64,000 nucleotides of DNA, taken from positions 2,469,501 through 2,533,500 of the forward strand of contig NC_015167.1 of the NCBI RefSeq assembly GCF_000190595.1. The letters run 5' to 3'. The stretch is from Cellulophaga lytica DSM 7489. GTDB lineage: Bacteria > Bacteroidota > Bacteroidia > Flavobacteriales > Flavobacteriaceae. Made by a program: the position numbers and the translations under genes. The notes below the pieces were generated by a model that saw only the letters and a list, made by a program, of their open reading frames with translations, made no database searches and was not told the DNA's origin. This document shows positions 42,527 through 51,146 of the stretch, in pieces (within the stretch, counting starts at the first letter, position 1; the number at the start of each line of letters is the position of its first letter).

Positions 42527-42705
42527 CTAAAGTAAAAGACTTTAAATTAAGTGAAGAAGCAATATTGGTGCTTTAAAAAAATAAAAAAAATGACATCTAC
42601 AATTTTGACCTTTCAAATAAAAAACTAGAATAATTATTACTACTATAAGCGTAAAACATACTTAAATTGTAGTATTTGGCACAAAAAAACAATGATATAA
42701 AAGCA

Positions 42706-43545
42706 ATGATTACACTAAATAAAACAATAGCATATTCTAAAAATTGGAAACATACTTTTATGATTGCGTTATTGCTAGGAACATTTGTTTCAATTTTATT
42801 GATAGCCTTAGAACCCTTTGATAGTAATAACGAGTTTTCATACAAATATTTAATTCTTTCTGGTTATGCATTTTGCCTAATAATACCTATACTGCTTGTT
42901 CATCCTATTGAAAATTACTTTTATAAAATTCAAACAAAACGATGGTTTGTATTAAATGAGTGTTTGTATATTATTGCAACTGCCTTTATTGTATTTCTTT
43001 TCGCTTTTTTTTATCACTTTTATGTAGTTAGTGGTTTATCTTCATTTACGTCTAAATTAATATGGGGTTTTATAAAATCGTTTGGAATACCATTTACACC
43101 TATTGTGGTTCCTTTTTGGCTTTATTTGCGCTCTAAATTTGGCTCTATAGAGGTTCCTTTGTATAATAAAGAAAATACTAAAAGAAATAAAACCATAACT
43201 ATTGTTGGCAATAATAAGTCTGAAACCTTAACCATTTTTGAATCGGATTTTATTTTTGCAAAAGCGCAACAAAATTATGTAGATGTATACTACAATACAG
43301 AAAACGGAATGCAGCAAAAAACTTTTAGGAGCACACTCTCTAATATAATGAAACAGCTTCCTAAAGCCTGGCAAGTGCACCGTTCTTACTTGGTTAATTT
43401 AGATTATCTAAAAACTGTAGAAGGCAATGCAAGAAAACGTTTTATAAGAATATCTGCAACCGAGGAAACAATACCAATTTCTCAAATTTACTATGAAGCC
43501 TTAAAAAAAAGGCTTTCAAATTCGTCCCAACAGCTTCAAAATTAG
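42706..43545 (+). CDS. LytTR-type membrane regulator
   Basis: 279 aa from the ATG at 42706; a TTG 30 bp upstream is less likely. Four membrane helices (about 17-165) are followed by a LytTR DNA-binding domain (about 175-275) ending in the typical WQVHRSYLVNLDYL and ISQIYYEAL blocks. It has no receiver or kinase domain, so it senses through its membrane part. Four direct repeats of 20 bp start inside its last codons and run towards the next gene, the likely binding array. Confidence 0.85.
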   Translation: MITLNKTIAYSKNWKHTFMIALLLGTFVSILLIALEPFDSNNEFSYKYLILSGYAFCLIIPILLVHPIENYFYKIQTKRWFVLNECLYIIATAFIVFLFAFFYHFYVVSGLSSFTSKLIWGFIKSFGIPFTPIVVPFWLYLRSKFGSIEVPLYNKENTKRNKTITIVGNNKSETLTIFESDFIFAKAQQNYVDVYYNTENGMQQKTFRSTLSNIMKQLPKAWQVHRSYLVNLDYLKTVEGNARKRFIRISATEETIPISQIYYEALKKRLSNSSQQLQN

Positions 43546-43590
43546 CCCAGGCCATTCAAATTTAACCCAAAAACTTCAAGTTAATCACAC
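43515..43590 (+). repeat. Four tandem 20-bp direct repeats, probable LytTR operator array
   Basis: Copies start at 43515, 43535, 43555 and 43575, exactly 20 bp apart, with core TTCAAATT-N3-CCCA (TTCAAATTCGTCCCA, TTCAAAATTAGCCCA, TTCAAATTTAACCCA, TTCAAGTTAATCACA). LytTR domains bind pairs of direct repeats about two helix turns apart, so a spacing of 20 bp fits well. The array ends 59 bp before the next start codon and overlaps the regulator's stop codon. Confidence 0.75.
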
Positions 43591-43648
43591 TCTTTTTTTT
43601 CTATTGTTTTTATGTTTTCTCTTTGTTGAGAACTTAAAAAACAAACAA

Positions 43649-44863
43649 ATGAAAACTCGTATACTTTTTATCCTAGCCATTTCAATACTATCTTTAACAA
43701 GTTGCTCTTCTGGTAAATATGTAAACTATTTAAAAAATAATACAGAGGTAGTTAAAATGAAAGATTCACTTCAGTTTAATTCACTAGATGAAGATTTTTA
43801 CAAAAACAAACTCTTTTTAGTTGGTGAAGTACACGAGGTTGAAACATCTCCAAGAATTGATTTTGCATTATTTAGTCAACTTAATGAAAAAATAAAAATT
43901 GATGTTTACTTGGCGGAAATGGACATTGCCCAAGGATATTATTTACAAGAATATATAAAAGGTTCTAATGAATTAGAGCTTAAAAACATACTTAAAAAAT
44001 GGCCAGTTTACATAGGAAGCATTTCTAAGCAATACAGAAATAAATGGAAAAATATGAGAACATATTATGCTCAACTCCCAGAGACCTCTAAATTTAAACT
44101 AGTAGGAATTGATAGAATTGTGGACTTTGAACTAACTCAAAAACTATTAAAAGAAAAGCTACCTAAAAAATATCATAGAGAGATTCCTAACACTAAAGAT
44201 TCTTTAATTTTTTGGTCTAAAAATAAGCTCAATGCTATTCTAGAAAAAGAGAAAACACAACTAGATAAAAACACATTTAATTTACTAGAAAATATAGAAT
44301 ACAACATTTCTAATTATGGTAAAACAAGAAGCAGGGATAAGTTTATGTATCAAAACTTTAAAAGATTATATGCACAAAATGAATGGGGAAATAAGAATAT
44401 TTATGCCGGATTTGGTTTTTCTCATACACTACAAGCTTATAATTATACTTTTGCGGGACGAATTAAGAAAGACACTACATTACCATACGCAAACAAAATG
44501 GTTAGCCTAAATACAATGTATGTAGACTCTAAATTAACTGTAGATAGTAGAGCGTTACCAAAGTTTATGCAAGATAAAGGCAAAGCGTTTACAAAATTTA
44601 ATTATTCACAAGACAGTAGGCTTTTTATGTATATAAAAGGTATTGCAGACTATAAAAAAGTAACCGTACCAAATACAATAAGTTTGCTTAAACTAGATGC
44701 AGAGGGATCACCTTACTTAAACTCTACAAGAGGTACTAAAGTTAAAAACCTTATACCTATTTGGGATGCTTATGATATTATTGATGGTACATCTACTACA
44801 GACTATGCGCAATATATATTATTTGTTCGTAATGCAGATTGGATTCAGCCAGATTTAAAATAA
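43649..44863 (+). CDS. Lipoprotein with EreA/ChaN (Tiki-like) fold
   Basis: 404 aa from the ATG at 43649. The signal peptide ends in a lipobox, LTSC (Cys18). The body begins LFLVGEVHEVETSPRID, with the Gly-Glu-x-His motif of the erythromycin-esterase/ChaN superfamily. A later GFGFSHTLQAYN supplies the second His cluster. The role of such secreted relatives is unknown; hydrolase activity or haem binding are the two known themes. It is the likely target of the adjacent LytTR protein, since the repeat array lies between the genes. Confidence 0.7.
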   Translation: MKTRILFILAISILSLTSCSSGKYVNYLKNNTEVVKMKDSLQFNSLDEDFYKNKLFLVGEVHEVETSPRIDFALFSQLNEKIKIDVYLAEMDIAQGYYLQEYIKGSNELELKNILKKWPVYIGSISKQYRNKWKNMRTYYAQLPETSKFKLVGIDRIVDFELTQKLLKEKLPKKYHREIPNTKDSLIFWSKNKLNAILEKEKTQLDKNTFNLLENIEYNISNYGKTRSRDKFMYQNFKRLYAQNEWGNKNIYAGFGFSHTLQAYNYTFAGRIKKDTTLPYANKMVSLNTMYVDSKLTVDSRALPKFMQDKGKAFTKFNYSQDSRLFMYIKGIADYKKVTVPNTISLLKLDAEGSPYLNSTRGTKVKNLIPIWDAYDIIDGTSTTDYAQYILFVRNADWIQPDLK

Positions 44864-44948
44864 CCTATATTAAAAATGTATAAAAAAAATAGTATTTTTA
44901 GCTTGGTACTATACCATTTAAATTAAGTATTTAATTAGAGCATTAATT

Positions 44949-45281
44949 ATGGAAAAAAAGAAATTACCCAACAGTAAATTAATTTATCTTTTAGCAATGT
45001 TAAGTTGTTTTCTATTTTGTTTTGGTGGTTTTTCAATCCTATTTGCTTTAATTTCATATTTTCTTGCTAAAAAATCTGAGCGTATTTACAGAGAAAACCA
45101 AGACGAATACCATAATATTAAGAGTGTAAAAAAAGGGAAAGTAATTGCTATTATAGGTATAGTTTTAAATTTAATTATTTTGGGTATTACTATCTGGACC
45201 TTAGCAACCATTGGTTGGGACAGTTGGTCTGATGAGTTTGTAAGAAGATGGAACGCTGGTGTGGAAAGTAATAGTTATTAA
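44949..45281 (+). CDS. CCC-motif-like small membrane protein
   Basis: 110 aa with two hydrophobic regions (about 11-38 and 60-82). It follows the pattern of flavobacterial CCC-motif membrane proteins (KLPNSKLIYLL, LAKKSERIYREN, GKVIAIIGIVLN). The Cys triplet itself is reduced to isolated cysteines in SCFLFCFGG. No enzymatic motif. The gene stands alone. Confidence 0.65.
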   Translation: MEKKKLPNSKLIYLLAMLSCFLFCFGGFSILFALISYFLAKKSERIYRENQDEYHNIKSVKKGKVIAIIGIVLNLIILGITIWTLATIGWDSWSDEFVRRWNAGVESNSY

Positions 45282-45316
45282 TATACAATAATTTATTCTG
45301 CCTTTAAATTAAATAA

Positions 45317-45904
45317 ATGTATTTAAAGATTAACGATAAGCAAGTATAAAAAGAAGACTTAATTAAGTTAATATCTAAAAATAAATTACAAGCAGTTAGC
45401 TACATTGTCCAACAGGTAAACATTGGTCTTAAAGACGCTTATAATATCGTTGAAAACTTAGAAGATAATCCAACTTATTATGATAATAAAGTATTAGATA
45501 TTGCAGAAAGAGACTCCCGAAGCGAAGAAACTATTGTAATTGAAGAAAAACAAATTCTAAATAAAGATCTAATTGAGTTTACTGGCCAAAATAAATTAGA
45601 AATTATTGAACAAATAAGGGAAGCTTTAAATGTTGACTTAAAAACAGCCAAGAAAATAACAGAGCAATTGGGAGAGAATATCGATGATGAAGGTAGGTTT
45701 GTAGTAGATATAACTAAAGAAACGGTTATAGATAAAGAGTTTTCTTTGGTAAATGTTAAAAATAGGGATGATAAAAATGATAATGAGCCAAAAAGAAAAG
45801 TTGCTTCACACATTATAAAAACTAATGATAACACAAAAAAATGGGTTTATTTAATAGTCTTAGTTACTATTGCTATAATTTTTTATTTTTTAATGACTAA
45901 TTAA
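45317..45904 (+). pseudogene. Protein with two L7/L12-like repeats and a C-terminal helix, broken by an early stop
   Basis: An ATG at 45317 opens a frame that meets TAA at codon 11 (45347-45349) and then stays open to 45904. The downstream part has two similar segments of about 35 residues (NKLQAVSYIVQQVNIGLKDA; NKLEIIEQIREALNVDLKTA). These resemble the C-terminal domain of ribosomal protein L7/L12, as in several membrane-bound regulators. The end is one membrane helix, WVYLIVLVTIAIIFYFLM. No other ATG can give the first repeat, so the gene is broken unless translation starts at a rare codon such as the TTG at 45668. Confidence 0.6.
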
Positions 45905-45960
45905 CTTATTTTATTTTTAGAAAATAAGATACTAATGAATTTATAAATAAACAGTTAAAG

Positions 45961-47691
45961 GTGGTTAAAAAAAAGTTGGCAATAGTAGGCGTAGGTCCTA
46001 GAGGGCTTTATGCGGCAGAAAATTTTATAACACAATTAAGTTTAACAGAAAGCCAAACTACGTTAGAGCTGTTGCTGTTTGAAGTAACAGGCGATTTTGG
46101 AAACGGACAAGTATACAGTACAGCGCAAGTAAAATCTAACTGGATAAATATAACAGAGCGTATACTTACATTGCCTAAAAGAGATGAGGTAGTATACAAT
46201 GGTACTATTATTCCAGGTTTTTCTTCATATCACCACTGGGCCAATTTAAACTTTGATAAAATAGGGAGCTCAGAACCAGATATATATCCTCCAAGGGCAA
46301 AAATAGGAGCGTATTTAAAAGAACGGTTTACTTCATTAATTACACCACTTTTACTAAATAAAACAGCTACATTATATAATCAGAATGTAAAAAGTATAGA
46401 GGTATTAGCTAATAATAAAGTTAGATTAACAACAGAAAATCAGAATTTTACAGGCTTGGATGAGGTGCTGCTTACTATTGGTCACCAGTCCACAAAATTA
46501 TCTGAGCAGCTAATTAAATGGAACAGTTATTTTAAAAATAACTCTAATGTTCATCTTTTTTTAGACCCTTATCCTGTTAAAAATTATATAGATGTTACCA
46601 ATACACAATGTAAAGCACATATTGGTGTTAGGGGGTTTGGTTTAGCAATGTTAGATGTTATGCGTGGTGTATTAGCTAAACAAGGTACTTTTAAAATCAC
46701 AGATAAACATACCCAAAAGTGTCAGTTTACTGCCAATAAAAATGCAAATACGGTAATAGTGCCTTTTTCATTAGATGGCTTACCACCGGTTCCTAAACCT
46801 TTAAACAAGGTTATAGATGATTTATACAAACCATCTAAAGAACAGCTTAGTAATTTAGAAAAAGAAATAGGAGATAAAACAGCTCAAAGTAATGCTAAAG
46901 GAGTAGACTTTTTGGTGTCTGCTATAGTGCCAATTGTTGCAAGTATTTATACCTCATTACCACATACTTTAGGAAATAAAAATTATACGTTTAAACAGGT
47001 TGAAGAAGCCGCATTTAAATGGATAACGAATCAAAATTACAAGCATAGCCTAATATTGCCTACAGAAACACCAATTGTATCCTTGATAAATAGTTATGTA
47101 GATATGGCAACAGCTACAAGTGCAATAAGTTTAGACTTTTGTGTTGGACAGGTTTGGAGACATTGTCAGCCATCAATTTACAAACAGCTCTCATATAATA
47201 ATTTTAGTAATGAGGTATTTGCTAATATAATTGCTTTGGATGAGCAAATAAAAAGGTATTCTTATGGGCCACCTGTAGAAAGTATTCAGCAAATGTTAGC
47301 TTTGGTAGATGCGCAAATTCTAAATCTAGAATATGTAAATAATCCTGAAATTGAGTTGTCTGAAAATGGGTGGATTATAAAATCCAAAAATAAAAATATA
47401 GTTGCCAATATAATGATAAATTCAGTTTTAGATGCTCCAGATATTACAGCAGTTAAATCTGACTTAGTTAAAAGTTTGCTTTATAATGAGTCTATAAAAA
47501 TAGTAAGCGATAATCTTGGGGTACAAACAACTAAAGATGGGTATCTTATAGAAAAAGACACAGAAAACAAATTACCAATAGCCTTACTTGGTAGGTTAGC
47601 AAAAGGTACAGTTATTGGCGTAGATGCTATATTAGAATGTTTTGGAGATAGACCTGCAGAATGGGCTAAAGCAGCTGTTAATAGAAAATAA
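45961..47691 (+). CDS. FAD/NAD(P)-binding protein
   Basis: 576 aa. An N-terminal dinucleotide-binding loop, AIVGVGPRGLYAAENF, belongs to the FAD/NAD(P)-binding family PF13454 (HpnW/SidA-like group). The second conserved strand is EVLLTIGHQS and the C-terminal block ALLGRLAKGTVIGVDAILECFG. The start is GTG at 45961; no ATG or TTG lies in frame upstream. It is probably a cytosolic oxidoreductase or N-hydroxylase relative. It has no operon partner. Confidence 0.82.
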   Translation: MVKKKLAIVGVGPRGLYAAENFITQLSLTESQTTLELLLFEVTGDFGNGQVYSTAQVKSNWINITERILTLPKRDEVVYNGTIIPGFSSYHHWANLNFDKIGSSEPDIYPPRAKIGAYLKERFTSLITPLLLNKTATLYNQNVKSIEVLANNKVRLTTENQNFTGLDEVLLTIGHQSTKLSEQLIKWNSYFKNNSNVHLFLDPYPVKNYIDVTNTQCKAHIGVRGFGLAMLDVMRGVLAKQGTFKITDKHTQKCQFTANKNANTVIVPFSLDGLPPVPKPLNKVIDDLYKPSKEQLSNLEKEIGDKTAQSNAKGVDFLVSAIVPIVASIYTSLPHTLGNKNYTFKQVEEAAFKWITNQNYKHSLILPTETPIVSLINSYVDMATATSAISLDFCVGQVWRHCQPSIYKQLSYNNFSNEVFANIIALDEQIKRYSYGPPVESIQQMLALVDAQILNLEYVNNPEIELSENGWIIKSKNKNIVANIMINSVLDAPDITAVKSDLVKSLLYNESIKIVSDNLGVQTTKDGYLIEKDTENKLPIALLGRLAKGTVIGVDAILECFGDRPAEWAKAAVNRK

Positions 47692-47739
47692 ATATGGTAA
47701 AAAGTAGTTTTAGATTGTAGTAATAACCAATTCTAACTT

Positions 47740-48354
47740 ATGAACTATAATGATTTTAAAAGTAGTGCTAAAAAATTTTCTAATGAAGTGCTTTTTGATA
47801 GCTTATTGCATAGAGACCTTTGTAATGATGAGCGTAGAGCTTATACAGAAGAAATACACAAAAGAGGTCTAGAGTCGCAATTGGCAGAAGCTACAGAAGC
47901 TAATAATGCTAGAAAAAATAGTATTATAGACTCTGTAAAAAATTTACCAAAACAAGAGTTATTAAATGTAATTGTTTTTAATATAGATAAGTTTACAGAA
48001 GAGCAATTAACCATTTTTAGGAACGAAGCAGTAGCAAGAGGTTTGCAAAACGAGTTAACAGCTGCTTTAAATGAAAAAGCAAAAAGCGATAAAGAGTTTA
48101 GAGATACAGTAATAAATAACGCCGATAATATTGGACAAATGATGAATAATTTTACAGAGCATTTGTTTACAATTTCACCAGAGTTAAAAAAGAGTGTAGA
48201 AAAAGCAGAAAAGAAGTCTAAAGCCAACAGAATTGTTGGTATAGTTTTGTTAGTAATTGGTATTTTACTACTATCAAAAACTGGATGGAATACCATTTCT
48301 TTTGGTATAACCGCTTTGGGTATTTTTTTATTTGTAAGAGGAGTTTTAAAATGA
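47740..48354 (+). CDS. Membrane-anchored hypothetical protein
   Basis: 204 aa. The N-terminal two thirds are soluble and helical, with two similar segments (NEVLFDSLLHRDLCNDERRA and KQELLNVIVFNIDKFTEEQL). They look like a repeat in which a helix pair is followed by ARGLQNEL or KRGLESQL. Two adjacent membrane helices form the C-terminus (about 163-202). It begins a run of small genes that are likely cotranscribed. Function unknown. Confidence 0.65.
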   Translation: MNYNDFKSSAKKFSNEVLFDSLLHRDLCNDERRAYTEEIHKRGLESQLAEATEANNARKNSIIDSVKNLPKQELLNVIVFNIDKFTEEQLTIFRNEAVARGLQNELTAALNEKAKSDKEFRDTVINNADNIGQMMNNFTEHLFTISPELKKSVEKAEKKSKANRIVGIVLLVIGILLLSKTGWNTISFGITALGIFLFVRGVLK

Positions 48355-48371
48355 TAAAAATATAATATGGA

Positions 48372-48584
48372 ATGGTAGTAATTTTGGGAATCCTTTTTGC
48401 TGCATTTTTATATTGGGCTTACTTACCAGATTATAAAATGAACCCTAAAGAATTTTGGAAAACTTTAATTGGTATGCCAATAGGATTGTTTTTGGGTTTT
48501 ATAGGGTTTGGAGCTTTAAATGAAGTAATTCGTATATGGGCTACAGGAAAAAAATCGATTAATAAAAACGATAAAAAAATATAA
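48372..48584 (+). CDS. Small two-helix membrane protein
   Basis: 70 aa, starting at the ATG at 48372 (an ATG five bases earlier is out of frame and stops at once). Helices at about 2-17 and 33-52 are joined by YLPDYKMNPKEFWKT. The C-terminus is basic (KKSINKNDKKI). It lies 17 bp after the previous gene. No family recognised. Confidence 0.55.
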   Translation: MVVILGILFAAFLYWAYLPDYKMNPKEFWKTLIGMPIGLFLGFIGFGALNEVIRIWATGKKSINKNDKKI

Positions 48585-48604
48585 CTAAAGCAGAATAGCG
48601 CCAT

Positions 48605-49429
48605 ATGAAACTACCAAATAATATTGCAGAAATATCTTTAGATAAGGAAGTACAAGTAGGTGTGTACCCTCCAAATGGTTTTTTACATTTTTATGAGGCT
48701 AGTTTGGGCAACGGAGATTATTTTGGATTGTATTGGGAGTTTGGTAAAGAGGATAAAGAACCTATTGTTTGCGAAATGATCCATGATGAAGGTATTATTA
48801 AACCTAGTTTCTCATCGTTAGATAAGTTTTTAGAATGGTATAAATTAAATGATTTTGATTATGGTGATGAAGAAATTGAAGATGAAAAGTTAGTTTACAA
48901 CTATCTAGAAAAAGGAAACCAATGCCTAAAGCAGAACAATGTAAATAAAGCTATTGAGTTTTATAAAATGAGTACAGAAAGTTTTGGAGAACTAAGCGAA
49001 AACTGGTTTAAACTAGCATCACAATATAAAAGAATTGGTAATGAACTAGATTTTCAGAAAAGCATAATAAACTCAGTAATTTCTAATTGGGCTATAGAGT
49101 TTCCTTCTCAAAATGTGATAAGATTGCTAAAAAACTGTACGCCAGTAAAAGAGCTAGAGAATCATCCTTTACTTAAAAATAGAAAAAATTTAGATCTTAA
49201 TTTTGGAGGTCAGAAAGAAAATGAAAATTACGAAGTAATTAAAGATATTTTTACAGAACTCTATGAAATAGGGGATACTAACAAGGCTATGTTACTAGAG
49301 CAGAATTACGCATTAATGATGTATTGGGAAACATCTTCTTTTCAAGAAAGAAACAATTTTAATATAAACGATTGGAGAAGCAAGTTTGCTCAAAAAACAA
49401 AATCAAGAATAACGCTAAATAAGTTATAA
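48605..49429 (+). CDS. TPR-containing hypothetical protein
   Basis: 274 aa, cytoplasmic, acidic. An N-terminal domain (about 1-85; GNGDYFGLYWEFGKEDKEP) resembles SMI1/KNR4-like immunity folds. Two or three tetratricopeptide-like helix pairs follow (about 97-165; KAIEFYKMSTESFGELSENW), with a helical C-terminus. The SMI1-like resemblance is weak. It would fit an immunity protein, but no toxin is adjacent. Confidence 0.6.
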   Translation: MKLPNNIAEISLDKEVQVGVYPPNGFLHFYEASLGNGDYFGLYWEFGKEDKEPIVCEMIHDEGIIKPSFSSLDKFLEWYKLNDFDYGDEEIEDEKLVYNYLEKGNQCLKQNNVNKAIEFYKMSTESFGELSENWFKLASQYKRIGNELDFQKSIINSVISNWAIEFPSQNVIRLLKNCTPVKELENHPLLKNRKNLDLNFGGQKENENYEVIKDIFTELYEIGDTNKAMLLEQNYALMMYWETSSFQERNNFNINDWRSKFAQKTKSRITLNKL

Positions 49430-49446
49430 GTAAACAATAATCTTTT

Positions 49447-50301
49447 ATGAAAATGAAAAAAATACTACTTGTATTACTTGCAATAGTTTTAGTTTCTTGT
49501 GCAGACAAGAAAACCAAAACAGAAGATATTAAAGTAACAGAAGCTACTTCTAATAAAACGGAAGAGGTTAGTAAAAAAGAAGAGTCATTTAAACCATTAA
49601 ACAAAGACATTAATTTAGGAAGCTATACAGGTAAAATAAACAACAATTTAGATGTTGCATTTCATATAAATAATGATGAAGGACACATAAGTGGATTTTA
49701 TTATTACAAAAAAATAGGTGTAGATATAAAAGTAGTTGGTACAGTTGTAGCAGATAGTTTGCTTGGGTACGAGCTAAATTATAAAAATGATACACTAGCA
49801 ATTATAAAAGGAAAAATTAATGATTCTGGTATAAAAGGAACGTGGGTAAACGCAGAAAATAAAAAAGAATATCCTTTAGCTTTAACAAAAGCAGCTAAAA
49901 AAGTAACTCCGTTGCCAGCAGATATACTGGGCGAATATTACAATGACGTGTGCAACCTAACGCTTACGTTTACAAAGTCTAAAGGGGAGTACTACTACAC
50001 CTATAAATCTAAAGAACGAAACTTAAAAGGCAAACTTAATTTTTATAGAGAAGATGGTTTATATATAAATCTATCAGAGATTGAATATGCTGAAGATTAT
50101 TTTGATATTGACTTATTTGAAGAAGATCCAGAAAAAGAAAAGGAATATACAAAGCTTAAAAAAATAGGCAAGCGTAAGCTTGGTGTAGAGTGCTACTATA
50201 GTCCAGGAGAATTAACAATTCAGAATTACGGTAATGCAATGAATTATTATGTGAAATTAAATGATTGCGGAGAAAAATATATTCATTTTAAAAAGAAGTA
50301 G
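49447..50301 (+). CDS. Lipoprotein with repeated beta domain
   Basis: 284 aa. Lipobox VLVSC (Cys19), then a charged linker. Two similar lipocalin-like segments follow (about 60-135, with INNDEGHISGFYYYKKIGVD; and about 155-280). The ATG at 49453 is a possible alternative start. It probably sits in the outer membrane. It follows the TPR protein by 17 bp. Confidence 0.65.
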   Translation: MKMKKILLVLLAIVLVSCADKKTKTEDIKVTEATSNKTEEVSKKEESFKPLNKDINLGSYTGKINNNLDVAFHINNDEGHISGFYYYKKIGVDIKVVGTVVADSLLGYELNYKNDTLAIIKGKINDSGIKGTWVNAENKKEYPLALTKAAKKVTPLPADILGEYYNDVCNLTLTFTKSKGEYYYTYKSKERNLKGKLNFYREDGLYINLSEIEYAEDYFDIDLFEEDPEKEKEYTKLKKIGKRKLGVECYYSPGELTIQNYGNAMNYYVKLNDCGEKYIHFKKK

Positions 50302-50321
50302 AATAACAACATACACAAATA

Positions 50322-51014
50322 ATGAAACAGTTTTTAATTACATTACTTTTAGTTCTACTATTAAGTTTTTCTTTTGTAAAACAGCAAACTAAAGCAGAAG
50401 ACATAAGAGAATGGAATAGGTTTGAACTTACAGGTATAGTTAAAACTTTAAAAGAAAAAACATATAAGGCTAATTTTACTAGTAAATCAATTAAAGAAGA
50501 TGAGCTTAGTATATTAAACACCGTAATTGTTAGTTTTGATAGTATAGGAAGGTATACTAAAAGCATTACTTTAAACCCAGATAATAACAAAACTAGTAGT
50601 ACAATAACTAAGTATACAAAAGCTAAAAATTATGAGTCTTTTCATTACAGTAAAGACAATGTTTTACGCAACAAAAGCGTAATAAAGTATGTGTCTGATT
50701 CATTAATTTTAGAGGAATCTTTTGCACCTAATGGCGAGTTATTATTTTCTATTAGAGTTGAAAAGCAAAATGATAGATTTTCTAAAGTAACTCTTGTAAA
50801 CGGGGATAAAATAGATTCACATTTTTATTATTATACAGATGATAAATTTATAAATAATATAGTAACCTTGAATAAAAATAAGGATACTATATCTCATATA
50901 AAATACAAGTATCTAGCGTTTGATAAAAATGGAAATTGGACCAAAAGATTGTCTAAAAATTACTTTAATAAAAATGATATAGGTAAACTAGAAGTAAGGG
51001 AAATAAGCTATTAA
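50322..51014 (+). CDS. Exported hypothetical protein
   Basis: 230 aa with a signal peptide (about 1-18, LLLVLLLSFSFV). Beta strands with regular YxxDxxGxW-like turns (SFDSIGRYTKS, AFDKNGNWTKR) recall RHS/YD-type repeat proteins or periplasmic beta-sheet proteins. The closing DKNGNWTKR is seen in several Bacteroidota secreted proteins. No catalytic motif. Confidence 0.6.
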   Translation: MKQFLITLLLVLLLSFSFVKQQTKAEDIREWNRFELTGIVKTLKEKTYKANFTSKSIKEDELSILNTVIVSFDSIGRYTKSITLNPDNNKTSSTITKYTKAKNYESFHYSKDNVLRNKSVIKYVSDSLILEESFAPNGELLFSIRVEKQNDRFSKVTLVNGDKIDSHFYYYTDDKFINNIVTLNKNKDTISHIKYKYLAFDKNGNWTKRLSKNYFNKNDIGKLEVREISY

Positions 51015-51035
51015 AAGTAACTAATAAGATTGTTT

Positions 51036-51070
51036 TAAATATACAATAAACGCCTACGAATATTAATTGT
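51036..51070. repeat. Intergenic direct repeat (second copy at 53487-53522)
   Basis: TAAATATACAA and TACGAATATTAATTGT occur here and again at 53487-53522 in the same order and spacing. Both copies lie in gaps between lipoprotein or membrane genes. They may be remnants of cassette-type sites (the CTTACGAAT core also occurs in attC-like site 1), or duplicated promoters. Confidence 0.5.
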
Positions 51071-51146
51071 TGTTTTTTTTGTTGGTTTACTATTGTTAGT
51101 ATTGGTATACTTCAAAAATATATTTTAAAAAAATCGAATTTATCTA

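Noticed and set aside
47841-48296. 151-codon minus-strand frame opposite the 47740 gene
   Set aside because: Its content follows from the AT-rich opposite strand; the plus-strand gene has a coherent soluble-plus-two-helix design.
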